DNA from: Chlorops oryzae
Lineage: Eukaryota > Arthropoda > Insecta > Diptera > Chloropidae
Direction: 5' to 3'
NCBI GenBank assembly: GCA_020466095.1
Contig: CM035806.1
Location: 132,318,422 to 132,382,421, forward strand
DNA: 64,000 nucleotides
Shown: positions 1 through 11,737 of the stretch, piece after piece
Position numbering within the stretch: the stretch's first letter is position 1
Layout: every line of letters starts with the position of its first letter
Translations under genes and position numbers: made by a program
The notes under the pieces: generated by a model
Told to the model about the DNA's origin: nothing
Databases searched by the model: none
Seen by the model: the letters and a program-made list of their open reading frames with translations, nothing else

Positions 1-100
1 ATGAAGCATGCCAATTGGTTCGAATTAAAAAAATTCCGAAATTCTCTCAATTTTCCTACAATAGCAACAATAAGAACAATAGCATTTCAATTGTACTCAC

Positions 101-511
101 TTTGGCGTGATTTCTCCTTTGGCTGCACAATGAAATAAGAAAAAATCAAATATATATATATATATATATATATACATAAATTTATATATGTATATGTACG
201 TACGTGTGTATGGATGTATGTACAAAGGCTTATCTATTAGAATTTGTCAAACTAACTGACCAACTGTCGTGACTTACCTGTTGCGAGCCCTTGCCATTCT
301 TTTTGGCAGTTTTATTGAGCTGTTGTTTTGCTGCCTCAACTTCGGCCTTTTGTAGCACATCGTCGATAAATTCGTTAAGGATTTCCATATTTCTCGAGTC
401 TCGCTTAAAATCATCAATGCGCGCCTTCAATTGTTGCGCCTCATTTTGATTGGACTCCAGCATATCATCCGATGTGCCGGATACAACATCACCAGCAAAA
501 TGTGCACGCAT
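101..511 (-). CDS. 5' coding exons of an unrecognised gene (runs off left edge)
   Basis: Exon 1 runs from an ATG at 511 to 277 and ends at a GTAAGT donor (276-271). It encodes 78 residues beginning MRAHFAGDVV, acidic in the middle (a DDMLESNQNEAQQ stretch) and lysine-rich at the end (KKNGKGSQQ). Residues about 25-65 look helical and charged, like a coiled coil. A 22-nt micro-exon at 122-101, between a GTGCAG acceptor and a GTGAGT donor, continues the frame as PKEKSRQ, after which the gene leaves the window. Both splice sites are strong and the phase fits, so I believe this is a real gene. I do not recognise the family and assign no function. The ATG at 511 is the first in this frame and is preceded by AT-rich sequence, so it may be the true start. 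Confidence 0.6.
150..174. repeat. (TA)n microsatellite
   Basis: An uninterrupted run of alternating T and A lies in the intron just upstream, in transcript terms, of the 22-nt micro-exon of the left-edge gene. Confidence 0.9.
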
Positions 512-3500
512 ATTTAAGACTTCAATTTAATGTTATTTTAAAATCCAAAATTAACACGCTGTAATTACTCAAAACACTGTAAAGTATGCTATGATTTTTT
601 TTTTTTTTTTTTTTGAATTTTAATTGTATTTTTAAAAGCTGGTACACATCTAAGCTAATATACTGCCTTCTGACTTTGGTGTCCTGTGAGAAACTAAATA
701 ATCTTTTGTATATAGGCAAAAGCATTTCGATTCATAATTGTTGATTGTGTGCGTAAATGAACCGTTTTCGGTGCATGCGTATTCGTGTGTGCAATTGCAA
801 CAACGCGTACTCATTAATACACAGACATTGATGTAAAGTAAGGACGAAAAGTTTTTCTTTCGATGCAAAGTTAAAGTAAAATGTTTCCAGAAAATATATT
901 TTTTTAAATTTGTTTTTTTTTTTTTTTTTTTTTTTGAACCCTTCACAAGGTCCCGCCGATTTTAATGGTCGATGGAAAATTGTATTTCCTTAACAGGCCG
1001 GCGAATTTTTCCGCGCGGATTTGGAACAAAATCCTACCCTTCTACGCACGCTGGGAATGGAATATGTAAAGGGACTAGGAAACATTTTTAAGCAAAGGTC
1101 ATAACATTCTTTCTTTTACTGACGTTAATATAATACTTCCTTTTCGGCGGAGAACTTCGAGAGAAAAAAAATTCCCGAGGAATATTCATCAAGAATAGAG
1201 GGCTGTATCAATGTATTTGTAGCTCTCTTTTAAATGATGCCGAAATTTTTCAATTTACATTATCTTTCGTTTGAGACCCCGCCGTCTTCGAAATTCAACA
1301 CTTTTTTTTCACGTCTGAAACGCCCTACTGTATCATACTCTATGATTTGAGAGTGACCAATATTCCACAAAAAGGTCACTATTTATTTTGTTATTATTTT
1401 TTATAAATATCCAAAATCGATTCTTCACTCCGGATGACAAACAAAACGAAAGAATGTCGACAATTTTTTATAGTTCTTTTTGTCTAACTGTTCGTTCCTT
1501 TGTATATCTTAAAACATAAGTGGATGAAAACTTATAACCGTTCAGTGTTTCCCATCGAAATATGTCCATAACTTTATTAAGCACCTTTAACAGCAGACTA
1601 CTCGCTCTGGTTCTCTCTCTCTCTCTCTCTCTCTCTTCTTCTCTCTTCTCTCTCCTCTCTCTCTCTTTCTCTCTCTGTTTCTCTTTTTAGACTCTAACTC
1701 CTCGTAGTCTACAAGTCATGAAAAGTGTACATATTCGCTCACGTATTCTCATTCTCGTCATGGTTGCTTCCCCAATCTCTGCGAAAATTTTACACTCACA
1801 GTCACGCTGTCACTCGCTCCCATGATAAAACTCACATTCACGCGCGCACACAAAAACACACACTTACACATTAAATCATATCCTGAACATATTGCAAATA
1901 TTCTGATAAGAGCCCATTCTTTTATCGGATAATTGAATTTTCGCACTTACGAATAAATGAGTTGAGAGTAAAAATCAATACACACCAAAATGATGCAAAT
2001 ATACATAATACTAAATTAAAATTGAATCGAATCATCATAAACAGAATGGAGCACACGCCCTTTTATCTCCATATTTCTCCCGCTCAATTTTTCCTCAATT
2101 TAAGTATTTGCTGTTAATTTTGTTTTTTTTTTTTTTTTTTTTTTTTGACTTACATTACACAAGTTTACAAAATTAAACTTTTTGTTTGTTGCCGCGATTT
2201 TGTTAAGAGTTTTGGATTAGGGAGGTTTTGGTGACATAAGAACAATTTTGAAAATTTTTTCTCAGCTCTGGTTTTGGAGCTACCATAGATTTTTTGAAAA
2301 ATCTTCAGCTGTTTAGCTTTTACGGAAAAAAAAAATGAAACTAGCGCTTTAGTAACTTATTATGATTGGTTGCGTATCAAAGCCAATACCACTTCCTATC
2401 AAATGATGCTTTTTTCACGAAAATACAGCTTGTAGTTTTGGAGGAATGTGCTACGCAATTGTGAAAAATGGGAAAATTTTCAAGTTTTTCTCGATATTCG
2501 GAATTTTTGTTGCCGTGTTGTGACATGAGAGATTGTTTTTTAAATATTCTTTCTATAAGGACTAGAAGGTGCTTCTTAATATAAGGTCTCCAAGCTGAAA
2601 TTTTCGAAATCGGATTGAAAATGTGGGGGTTAGGGTACGAATTGTGAAATAAATGAAGCTCTCATTTTTGAAGTACAAAAAACAACTCTCATGCTTTCCA
2701 ACTGAATTGATCTAGTAACATAGTTCACTTTCCCTTTTATACTTTAGAAAAACTTTTCTGTAAAGAGTCAGTCTATGTCGAAATTTTATCATGTTTCATT
2801 TTTGCACCTGGAACAAAAGATTATAATTTTTTCTATATTTTTACACTCTACGAACCGATTTTTAGATTCCTGTTGCGAAGTGTCTTTGACAAATCCTTGA
2901 AAACCCCTTTTAAATTCGCCTTTCTTCACAATTTTATATCTCAAAAACTAATTAAAATAGAAATATGAAACAAGCGTTCGCTAATTGCTAATAAAACAGG
3001 AAATCAAAAATAAAAATTTATTTTATTTACACTGAGAACAATTGTTACACAAAAAGAAGAAAAAACTAAACCATTTTTTTTAGTCTATTCCACTTTGGGG
3101 ACGTCCTGCGCAAATCTTATAAATGTGATGACCTTTGCCTCAAAAGCTTCAAAACACTTGGTTCCTTTATATTCACATTCCTATTGTGCAAAGAATGGGA
3201 ACATTTTTTATTTCAAATCCGCAGGAATATTTAGAATCGGGCTGATAGTCTTTTCTGAAACTTCGCCTGTTAGTATGCTATCTTTTGAGTCTCCACATTA
3301 ATTTGCAACAAACATGCCGCACAGTGCTTTGACAAAAATACAAATTTTTATTGTTACGAAATGTCACAAATTTGGTATCATTGGAAAGGGAATTGCTTTA
3401 CTAAGAGAAAACCAAAATATTAGAACCACAAAAATTTTTGTTTAGATGTTACACCTCTTCAAATTGTTTGCCAACTTTGAGTGGGCGTGGCACAAAACGT

Positions 3501-4185
3501 AGGCGTGGCAGCGTTACGAAGTTCAATTTTTCCAACTTTGGACACAACAGTAATCTATGTTCCGAGTTTTAACACTGTGGGCTCAAAATTTTCGAATTTG
3601 GGTCCAGCACTTTTTATGGGGTTGGGGTGGTTTGATTTCTAAAATTTTTTTTTAATTTCATAGATATTTGCAAAAAAAAAGCTAAACCCGTATCAGCATA
3701 TAAGAAGGCCGCACGGGCCCAAGTCAAGCAATTAATAAATTAAAACAGCCATTTGTTCAAACTCAGCGCCATATGCAATGATACGATATTGGAGCACTTC
3801 CGAGTCCAAACGGGACCCCTCAACGGGCGAACAGCAAAATATTAATGAAAAAATTTAAAAACAATTTTCATTATCACAACTTCCATCAATAGAATTTTCA
3901 AGTATGTGCAATCATATTTACACCATTTTCAACATGATTTCACAAAGATAACAAAGAGAGAACTCAAGCGGTACATCCCGGCAGCGCGTACTTCTTTTAT
4001 GATAGACAGAATACTAAACAGTTCTATAGAAACTAATGATTTCAAAATTAAGAATAAAAACTTTAACACGTTTCAGTCATATTAACAAAAATAGCAATGT
4101 TTCATCGTATGGCCTGATTCTTATTATTCACGCTCAGAATTGATATTCATATCTAGTGTCCCTATTTTCCTTTAATTGTTCACTA
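512..4185. other. Gene-free AT-rich stretch
   Basis: I see no supported coding exon here. The stretch contains several poly-T/poly-A runs, a CT microsatellite (1611-1677) and, near 3480-3620, reverse-complement GCCACGCCCAC-type boxes that resemble the Helentron repeats at 5981 and 46421. Short ORFs in this region have no recognisable protein character. Confidence 0.6.
1611..1677. repeat. (CT)n microsatellite
   Basis: An imperfect CT tract of about 67 nt with a few TT and CC interruptions. No gene feature is attached to it. Confidence 0.9.
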
Positions 4186-4572
4186 AAGCCTATACTGAGA
4201 TATGCAGTAAGTAAAGCTCCCATAAGAAATACGTGCAAAAAAAATTGAAAAGTACTTCGAAGTAAATACTTTACTTTCGCTTATACTGAGATGTCAAGTA
4301 ATCATGTGCGCAGGGTTGCAAGCGACTTGCCTGCTTTACTTCGCCATAGAAATGAACATGTTCATTTTTTATGCGAAGTAAATGCCAGGACAGCTGATTG
4401 CGGCACATTTTTCAAATGAAATACTGACACCGACTTCGGCATACTTGGCATTGTTGGCATACTTTGAAGAATTCAAGGAGCGTGAATATAGTTGTCTCTC
4501 TCACTCTTTACGACGTTGTAGCGAATTGGCTCCTAATGTGCAAGTAGTTACTGCATATCTCAGTATAGGCTC
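4186..4572. mobile_element. Harbinger-type MITE, copy 1
   Basis: The element is 387 bp. Its terminal inverted repeats start AAGCCTATACTGAGATATGC and end in the complementary sequence. It is almost identical in length and sequence to the copy at 40268-40653. The flanks are CTA on the left and TTA on the right, which fits a 3-bp TWA-type target-site duplication with one mutation. There is no transposase. The short ORF at 4382 inside it is not conserved as coding, because the second copy is changed at several places in that frame. Confidence 0.85.
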
Positions 4573-4604
4573 TTACTTGAAAAAAAATTCCCATTTTTAA
4601 CAAA

Positions 4605-4680
4605 TTTCATTCCCTGCTGTAGGATTTGAACCCGAGCCCTTCGGATTGCTGAGCGAATACGCTACCCGTACGCCATGGAA
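4605..4680 (-). repeat. tRNA-like SINE head
   Basis: On the minus strand this reads like a tRNA, with an A-box-like segment (GGCGTACGGGTAGCG) and a B box (GGTTCAAATCC) about 35 nt apart, followed by a short stem. It lies next to the MITE copy. The arms do not fold as a clean functional tRNA, so I call it a tRNA-derived SINE rather than a tRNA gene. Confidence 0.55.
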
Positions 4681-4998
4681 AAATCTAATTCGCTTGCACT
4701 AAATATGTAATTGAAAGTCAAATGAAAACTATTTTCGTGTTTTTTGCTCCTAAAGAATACGCATGGCTGTTAAAGACATGTTTGAATACGTCCGTACTAC
4801 AGTTTTGCTATAAAATAACTACGGTCGTAGTATACTACGAATCGTTGTTAATTACACAATCGTAGTTTTCGCTCAGTGTAGGTCTGCATATTCGCCTCAA
4901 ATTCACATCATATTGTGATATCATAGTACATATGTTGGAATATTCGTCACAATTTCAAATCCGAACATAATATTTTTCTAGGATTGCATTTTCGACTC

Positions 4999-5275
4999 AT
5001 TAAAATAAGTAAAATTGTTTTATTTTTGAAATCATATAGATAATGACAACAAAATTTTTTATTAAAGATTCTTCTTATTGCGGGAGTATCTTATATTCAT
5101 TGTATGATTTCGTGACTGTATATGTATGGCTACTCATAACTTCATCCAAATCGAGTCGAGACATGTTATCATTAAAATAAGCACAATTCTTTAATTGTTG
5201 ATATCATGATAATGACAGCAACATATGTTATAAAACTTCTTTCATTTTGCAGGGATATCTTGATATCATGGTATG
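4999..5275. repeat. Diverged direct duplication, period about 171 nt
   Basis: The segment beginning ATTAAAATAAG at about 5000 recurs at about 5171, with the same order of motifs (GATAATGACA, TTCTT, TATCTT, TGTATGA). The copies are clearly related but diverged. No coding content is seen. Confidence 0.5.
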
Positions 5276-5980
5276 AATATCACAACGTTCTATTGGGGAA
5301 ATGACTGAAGTGAAAAAAACGCTTGGAGCGTCCGTTCAAAAGTTAGGAAAACCCTTACGGTAATCGTGGGCTACGGGATTGAAGATATTTACTTTTACAG
5401 GGGAGTCCTACAATATTCGACGATGTACCTATAAATTGTTCGCAATAGCAAAAAGAGCAAATTCTCTTAATTTTGCCTGTCTTCCCAGAAACAAGGCATG
5501 GCCAGAGTACCGAGTGAGAAGCAGATTTGCAAATTCATTTGAGCTTGTTTGTCTTCGGTAAGAACAGAAAACAGAAAAAATTTTTTAATTGCCCAGCGGC
5601 CAAAATGCTGCTCACAGAAGCGATGAACCGCAACACACTTCATAGTCGGTAATGCACACGACCTCAATCCTAGTATCCTTTGGTTCAAGGGTGACTGGTT
5701 CGATTTTGCATACTTTTGAAGCTTTTAGAAAGCAGGTCGCCTACAATCTCTATCTTCTTTGCAAAGAATAGGTCCCGTTGGAAGCTGGGTGGTTTCTTAT
5801 GAGTTGTTTTGGTTTCTTTTTCGGCGCACTGATTGTAACGTAAGATGACGATTTGAATGGACTATATGATTAGAAGTAAGGGTTAGTGATGCGAGTAGTC
5901 GCAGTATGAATTTTCACCACTTCGGAAGTACTGCAGAAGTAGTGAAATTTCCGGCTGTGATAGTAGTGTTTAATGGCGCG

Positions 5981-6752
5981 TTTTTATACCCAGCGTAAGC
6001 GGGGTATATTAGTTTTGTGCAAATCTTGTAACAGGGAGAATTAAGCTCCGGAGATATAGAAAAATATATATAGAAATGATCAGGATCAAAAACTGAATCG
6101 ATTTAGACATTTCCGTCTGTCCGTCCGTCCGTCCGCCCGTCTGTCCGTCTGTCCGTCCGTTGTGGTCGGATCTCCTCCGAAACGGCTGAACCAATCAAGT
6201 CGAAATTTGGCACACATGTATATCGGGGTCCGAGTATGATCCTAAGTAAAAATGGGAGACATCCGCCCACTGCCACGCCCACAAATAAATTTATTGTGTT
6301 TTCAATAAAATGCTTGTAACTTGCGAACCACTCAACACATTCCATTGATATTTGGTGTGCTGGTAAACTACGAAAAGGGACATATCCTGGAAAAAATGGA
6401 CGCCGCCCTCCTCGAGCCACGCCCACAAATAAGCCCAAAAATAAGGGCTTATCGTAACTTGTGAAGTAAAAGGCGTAGAAGCTTCAAATTCGCAACATAG
6501 GTTCACCAAGGCGAATGAAAGGTGTAGGGAAAAAATTTTATGTTGCCCCCACTGCCACGCCCACAAATAAGATTTTTCGTAACTTCCGAAGTAAAAGGCG
6601 TCGAAGCTTCAAATTCGCAACATAGGTTCACCAAGGCGAATGAAAGGTGTAGGGAAATAATTTATGTGCCCTCCCACTGCCACGCCCACAAATAGATTTG
6701 AATGCAAAACATAGGTGCGCTCAATAATGTCAGGAGAACGCTGGGAATATTT
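5981..6752 (+). mobile_element. DINE-1/HINE-like Helentron derivative, copy A
   Basis: It starts TTTTTATACCCAGCGTAAGC and carries a GTCC/GTCT microsatellite at about 6115-6165, a GAAATTTGGCACACATG motif, and repeated blocks ending CCACTGCCACGCCCACAAAT. About 125 bp is duplicated inside it (the GTGAAGTAAAAGGCG-type block at about 6460 and 6580). It matches copy B at 46421 over nearly its full length, but the 3' hairpin end is lost. The layout is that of non-autonomous Helentron-associated elements known from flies. No protein is encoded. Confidence 0.8.
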
Positions 6753-7107
6753 GAAAGCCTCCCGCGGCCAATTGAAACCGACATATTGAGCTGGTTCTTA
6801 AGGCTTCGTTTTTTTTAAGTTTATGCAACTTTGTTTTTCTTTGTGCGAAATCTTTACTCTTCCTATGGGCCCCCAAAAAAATTTTGATACGGGGCCCCGC
6901 CAAGGCACGCTACGCCACTGAAATAAACGTGCGTGCCAAATTTCATTGCTCCAGGGAAACTCTTTCTATCATTTACCAAGAAATCTATGGAGGTCAAGCA
7001 CTCTATCCGTACGCGTGATTTGTTTTTCTGACATTTTCCTCACATTTGTACTGGATATTAGTACTGAGAGCATCTATGTATATGCACTTACGTATTTCTA
7101 ATTAAGG

Positions 7108-7271
7108 GCCGTCCATTAATTGCGTAATATTTTTATTACTGTTTTCATGTTCGCGTCTTAAGTCTTTTCTCTATCTCTCTGGGTTATTATAACAGAACTG
7201 TCTGCGCAAAAACTTAGACGCGAACGTGAAAACAGTAATAAAAACCATACGTCATAAATGGAAAGCCCGTA
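7108..7271. mobile_element. Small inverted-repeat element inside the palindrome
   Basis: The ends GGGCCGTCCATTAATTGCG and a degenerate complement flank an inner inverted pair (TATTACTGTTTTCATGTTCG and its complement). The end sequence resembles the MITE at 39863 (GGGGCTGTCCATTAATTACG), so they may belong to one family. Confidence 0.6.
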
Positions 7272-7295
7272 ATTAGAAAAACGTAAGTGCATATA

Positions 7296-8544
7296 ACAGG
7301 TTGGCTGATAAGTCCCCGGTCTAACAAAGAAAAACACATTTTTTTGTCAAAATTCGTTTTTATTATTCAACATAGTTCCCTTCAAGAGCGATACAACGAT
7401 TATAACGACCTTCCAATTTTTTGATACCATTTTGGTAGTACTCACTTCGGTTTTGCCTCAAAATAGGCCTCAGTTTCGGTGATCACCTCTTCATTGCAGC
7501 CAAATTTTTTCCCTGCGAGCATCCTTTTGAGGTCTGAGAACTAAAAAGTCCTGGAGCCAGATCTGGAGAATACGGTGGGTGGGGAAGCAATTCGAAGCCT
7601 AATTCATGAATTTTTGCCATCGTTTCAATGACTTGTGGCACGGTGCGTTGTTTGGTGAACAACACTTTTTCTTCTTCATATGGGGCCGTTTTGCCGCGAT
7701 TTCGACCTTCAAACGCTCCAATAACGACATATAATAGTCACTGTTGATGTTTTTCCCTTCTCAAGATAATCGATAAAAATTTTCCATGCCCATCCCAAAA
7801 AACAGAGGCCATTACTTTGCCAGCGGACTTTTGAGTCTTTCCACGCTTCGGAGACGGTTCACCGATCGCTGTCCACTCAGCGACTGTCGATTGGCTCAGA
7901 GTGTAGTGAAGAGCCATGTTTCATCCATTGTCACATATCGACGCAAAAACTCGGGTGTATTGCGATTAACAGCTGCAAACACCGCTCAGAATCATCAAAC
8001 GTTGTTAGTTTTTAACTGTGAGCTCGCGCGGCACCCATTTTGCACAGAGCTTTTTCATATCCAAATATTGATGAATGATATGACCAACACGTTCTTTATA
8101 TCTTTAAGGCCTTTACTCGATCAACTTCATTTTACGGTCATTCAAAATCTTTGTGAATTTTTTTGATGTTTTCGTCGGTAACCACCTCTTTCGGGTCCAC
8201 TGCGTTCACCGTCCTCCGTGCTCATTTCACCACCTTGAATTTTGCATACCAATCAATTATTGTTGATTTTCCTGGCAGAGTCCGGAAACTCATTATCAAG
8301 CCAAGTTTTTGCTTCACTTATTTTTTCCCTTCAGAAAACAGTATTTTATCATAACACGAAATTCCTTTTTTCCTATTTTTGTCACAATAACAAAAGTTAC
8401 TTCACAAAAGACGCTCTATCTCACAAAGCAATTGACTTACAGACGTCAAATTGACACAAAATTGAAGGTTGCCACATGAAAAATAATATGCATTAATAAG
8501 TGACGCCATCTATGTGTCAGACCGGGGACTTATCAGCCAACAGT
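7296..8544 (-). mobile_element. Irritans-type mariner (Himar1-like), nearly full length
   Basis: The 1249 bp element is flanked by TA on both sides (7294-7295 and 8545-8546). The left end begins ACAGGTTGGCTGATAAGTCC and the right end is its complement, with a 2-nt loss near the tip. These termini match the irritans mariner subfamily known from horn fly and other insects. The length is close to an intact mariner. The transposase lies on the minus strand and is broken. Confidence 0.92.
7480..8355 (-). pseudogene. Broken mariner transposase
   Basis: Mariner transposases are DD34D enzymes that cut and paste the element at TA sites. The C-terminal catalytic part is still readable around 7540-7640 (ELLPHPPYSPDLAP, the conserved block before the last catalytic aspartate). 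The N-terminal region at about 8300-8355 is recognisable, but its start codon is altered and stops follow within about 20 codons. Several frameshifts separate the pieces. It cannot make active enzyme. Plus-strand ORFs over this interval are antisense shadows. Confidence 0.85.
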
Positions 8545-8687
8545 TACATAGATGCTCTCGATAATATCCAGTACAAATGTGAGAAAAATGTCAGAAAAAC
8601 AAATCACACAACAACAAACAAAACTTTAATCGAAATCGGCTTCGGGGCCAAATCACTATGCATATAGTGCTATACCCTTTGAGCTTA

Positions 8688-8857
8688 GGGGGCATTTACA
8701 CATTTGACAATTTTGTCAAAATCTATTTCAAAACAATCTTCAAAAAGTATACACGTAAGAATTTTTGACATCAAAATCGTTTTTTGAATCGAAAAATCAT
8801 TTTAAATTTTGAAGTCAAATTTTTTTGATGTCAAACGTCAAAAGTGTAAATGGGCCC
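8688..8857. mobile_element. 170-bp MITE with TTA target duplication
   Basis: The termini GGGGGCATTTACACATTTGA (left) and the complement of GGGCCCATTTACACTTTTGA (right) are flanked by TTA at 8685-8687 and 8858-8860. The size and 3-bp TTA duplication fit the PIF/Harbinger class. There is no coding capacity. Confidence 0.8.
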
Positions 8858-9244
8858 TTATATTTAAACCTCTGATCAAATTTTAAAATATTGGAAAAGT
8901 GGGCTAGTCAAAATCATGGTCTTCATAAAGTTATTGAACAAAAGTCGGCGTATGTTTGTGGTCTTGGGGCCTGTGAAAAAAAAAAAAAAAAAATCAAAAA
9001 TGCAACATAGCGAACCGTTTATCTCTGTTGGATATTGTATTGTCAGACTTTCCTGACTATAAACACACTTACATGCTTTTGTGTTAATTTGTGACATAGT
9101 TTAGAGAAACAATAACATGACCTCAGACACAGAATTTTCCAATCATGACCGGCAGGTCAGCTTAGCCGGTTCTTATCATCATTCATATCAATACGAAAAA
9201 GCCTCTAGCTCTTTTCAAGCGCTTCAAAGATAAAGAGGCATTTA

Positions 9245-11409
9245 ATGATGAATGTCGTCTTGGTTGGTTCGTTGCTATTGCCTGCCCTAGTTATTTCGGG
9301 TTGCGATAGTACGGCGGAAAAAACTTTGCCCGACTATGAGTTTTTCGTGTTCTACTATGAAATTCTTCATCGAGTGGAACAGCCATTGATATTTGATCGT
9401 TGGATGAATCAAGGGGAAAGCTTACTGCTAAACAAAACTTACTATGAGGTAAGAAACGAATAGGCGACCAAATGAAATATTTCATATCTTTTTCGAAGGA
9501 ATGGACGCTGCCTATGGAGAGTTTTTATCGTGCAACATTGAAAGGTACATTGCTATCGAGAGATGTGTTCTTTGGCCTGCTCATCAAATCGCATCAATTG
9601 GAAGCAATAGGTCTCTATCATTTCCTATCGAAATCAATTGAATGGGAAGTTTTCGTAAAGAATTCATGCTGGGCACGTCAGTATACCCATCCTCATATGT
9701 TCGTTTATGCCTTTGTTAGCACAATCATGGAGCGCCGTTATCACGTTCATCTGCTACCTTATATTTATGAGATATTACCGCGTCATTTTTTCGATTGGAA
9801 ATTTATAGAAGCAGCGGAGAAATTTACTTCAGCAAGCTATCGTATTGCAGCAGTAATGTCCCGAACGGTTGAAGGTCCTCCCACAAATATTACCGATTCG
9901 CGATGGTGGAAGACTTTGGAGCTCAGCGAAGAACTTTGGTATGAAGAAGAAGAAGAGCAAAAACCCTCGAATGAAATTGATGTTGGTATGAAGTTATTAT
10001 GGTGGCGACCAAATGACTACACCCAAAACAGTGTTCTAAGCTATTTGACAGAAGATGCTGATTGGAATGGATTTTGGTATCTTGTAAGTATTCGTTACTC
10101 GATTAATTTTTATAGCTTTGGTTGCAATTCGAAGAATCAGCTATACTCCGAGCATTGGTTCTTTTTTCTTGAGAAATTTTTGGCACGCTACTATTTGGAG
10201 CGATTATCGCATGGCATAGGCGAAATACCTGAATTCGATTGGAAACGTTCGTATGAAACTGGCAGTGATTCAGCGTTAATTGCCCTAAATGGGAAGAGAT
10301 TTTCAAGCAGACCTACAGATTGGACACCTGAAAATGGTAGCAATTGTATCGAATGTCTTATGAAAGTAAGAGAAACAATTGAATATGTAAAGGCCGTAAT
10401 CGATGAAGGTAGTCTTTTGTTGCGAAATGATACTATTATTAATTTGCGTGCCCCGAATTCATTATTCTATGTTATGCAATTATTTTATGGACATATAGAT
10501 CCAAATGGAAATTTTCTTGAGTCCAACTGGTACTCTTTGGCACATCTGCACTTTGCCAATGGAACGCAAAATATTACACCACATATCATTTTAAATTTTG
10601 AGACAATGGCACGCGATACATTCTTTTATATATTTCACAAAGAAATAATTAAAGTACTTCATCGCTTTCAATCTTATCTTCCGCCATACACTTCCGATGA
10701 GCTTCAGTCAAAAGGACTTAAAATACTCGCTGCGAATATCACCGAAATGCTGACATACTATGAAATCTATGATTTCGATGTAAGCAATTTGGGCCATGAG
10801 AATCTCTTCGCAAGACGGGCACGAATTAATCATAAATCCTTCGATTTGAATGTTACCATCCAATCTAATCAGTATCGTAAGATTCTATTACGTTTCTATA
10901 TTGGCCCGAAATACGATCAATATGGACGTGCCATTTTACTCAACGAGAATCGACACAATTTCATCGAATTAATAAACCTCGAGCTCGAAGTACACACTGG
11001 AATCAATGATTTAAAATTCTCCTACGATGATATGTTCGGTAAAAGGCTAGCATATAATTATTCCCAATCGAAATTATATCATTGTGCCACAAATCTCCAT
11101 TGCCAACGTTTTGTTGCGAGGCATATTTCTAAAATCAAAAACTGTGGATTAGATAATCGCCTAATTTTGCCACGAGGCTGGATCAATGGTATGCCTATGC
11201 AATTGTTTATTATGGCCTTTGACGATTACACGATTGGCCCACAATTATGGTGGCGTTCATGTCATATTCATGTTGGCGAACGTTCACTTGGCTATCCCTT
11301 TGATCGTCCTATAATAAAAGAGGAAGACTTCATTAGTCCAAATATGTTGCTCAAAGATATCAAGATCTTTCATCAAGACGATTTGCCTCTACGGTATACA
11401 AAAGTCTAA
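9245..11409 (+). CDS. Hexamerin-family larval storage protein
   Basis: CDS join 9245-9448, 9499-11409: a 50-nt intron with GTAAGA donor and phase 0 junction gives 704 residues. A hydrophobic N-terminus (MMNVVLVGSLLLPALVISG) is a signal peptide, as expected for a haemolymph protein. The hemocyanin-N region follows (HRVEQPLIFDRW, DVFFGLLIKSHQLEAIGLYHF, MFVYAF, LPYIYEILPRHFF), then the middle domain (FLARYYLERLSHGIGEIPEF) and the C-terminal Ig-like domain ending with LGYPFDRPI and SPNMLLKDIKIFHQDD. These blocks place it in the hexamerin group (Lsp1, Lsp2, Fbp1 relatives), which stores amino acids during larval growth. It lacks the histidine pairs needed for copper, as hexamerins do. The exact orthologue is uncertain. 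It converges on Taf6. Confidence 0.88.
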
Positions 11410-11440
11410 CGTTTTAATGTTCAAAAGAAGATCTTATTTT

Positions 11441-11463
11441 AATAAATTATGCTAAGAAATAAA
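11441..11463 (+). terminator. Tandem poly(A) signals of the hexamerin gene
   Basis: AATAAA occurs at 11441-11446 and again at 11458-11463, 32-50 nt after the hexamerin stop codon. This is the usual position for 3' end formation. Confidence 0.7.
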
Positions 11464-11737
11464 CATGAAAAAATGTTCAGCTAGGAAGCTGATATTCAAA
11501 GGAAGAAATCTAAAAAGAAAAAGTAATTATAATTGTACTATAAAAACTAGTACAAAAACCACAACTTACATTTAGTGCTAAAAATATATATATATATATA
11601 AAACTATTGAATGATATGAACAGCGGACAACATGTAAACATATAAAAATATACAATTCCTTACGCCAGTCATAATTCGGGGTTTCAATTTTTTGTGGGCT
11701 CCTCCGCTTTAGCGGGTGACTGGCGTTGATTTTCATG

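Larger units (their letters stand above)
7014..8612. mobile_element. Palindromic element split by a mariner insertion
   Basis: The left arm (about 7014-7107) and right arm (about 8547-8612, continuing at 7272-7293) are reverse complements, for example GCACTTACGTATTTCTAATT against its complement at 7272-7290, and the TGATTTGTTTTTCTGAC arm against 8595-8612. A smaller element (7108-7271) sits at the centre of the palindrome and the mariner lies in the right arm. The original element must have been only about 300 bp. Confidence 0.65.

Noticed and set aside
6009..6566. Minus-strand ORFs over the GTCC tract, also at 46449-46854
   Set aside because: They lie in the Helentron repeat and encode RTDGRTDG-type microsatellite peptides.
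7786..8454. Plus-strand ORFs up to 126 codons
   Set aside because: Antisense to the decayed mariner transposase.
10084..10140. A second hexamerin intron starting at the GTAAGT at 10084 (in-frame acceptors at 10134 or 10140)
   Set aside because: The reading frame continues through it, and reading through keeps the spacing I expect between the NxxYYY-type block and LARYYLER in hexamerins. The nearest TATAG acceptor would give only 32 nt and shift the frame.
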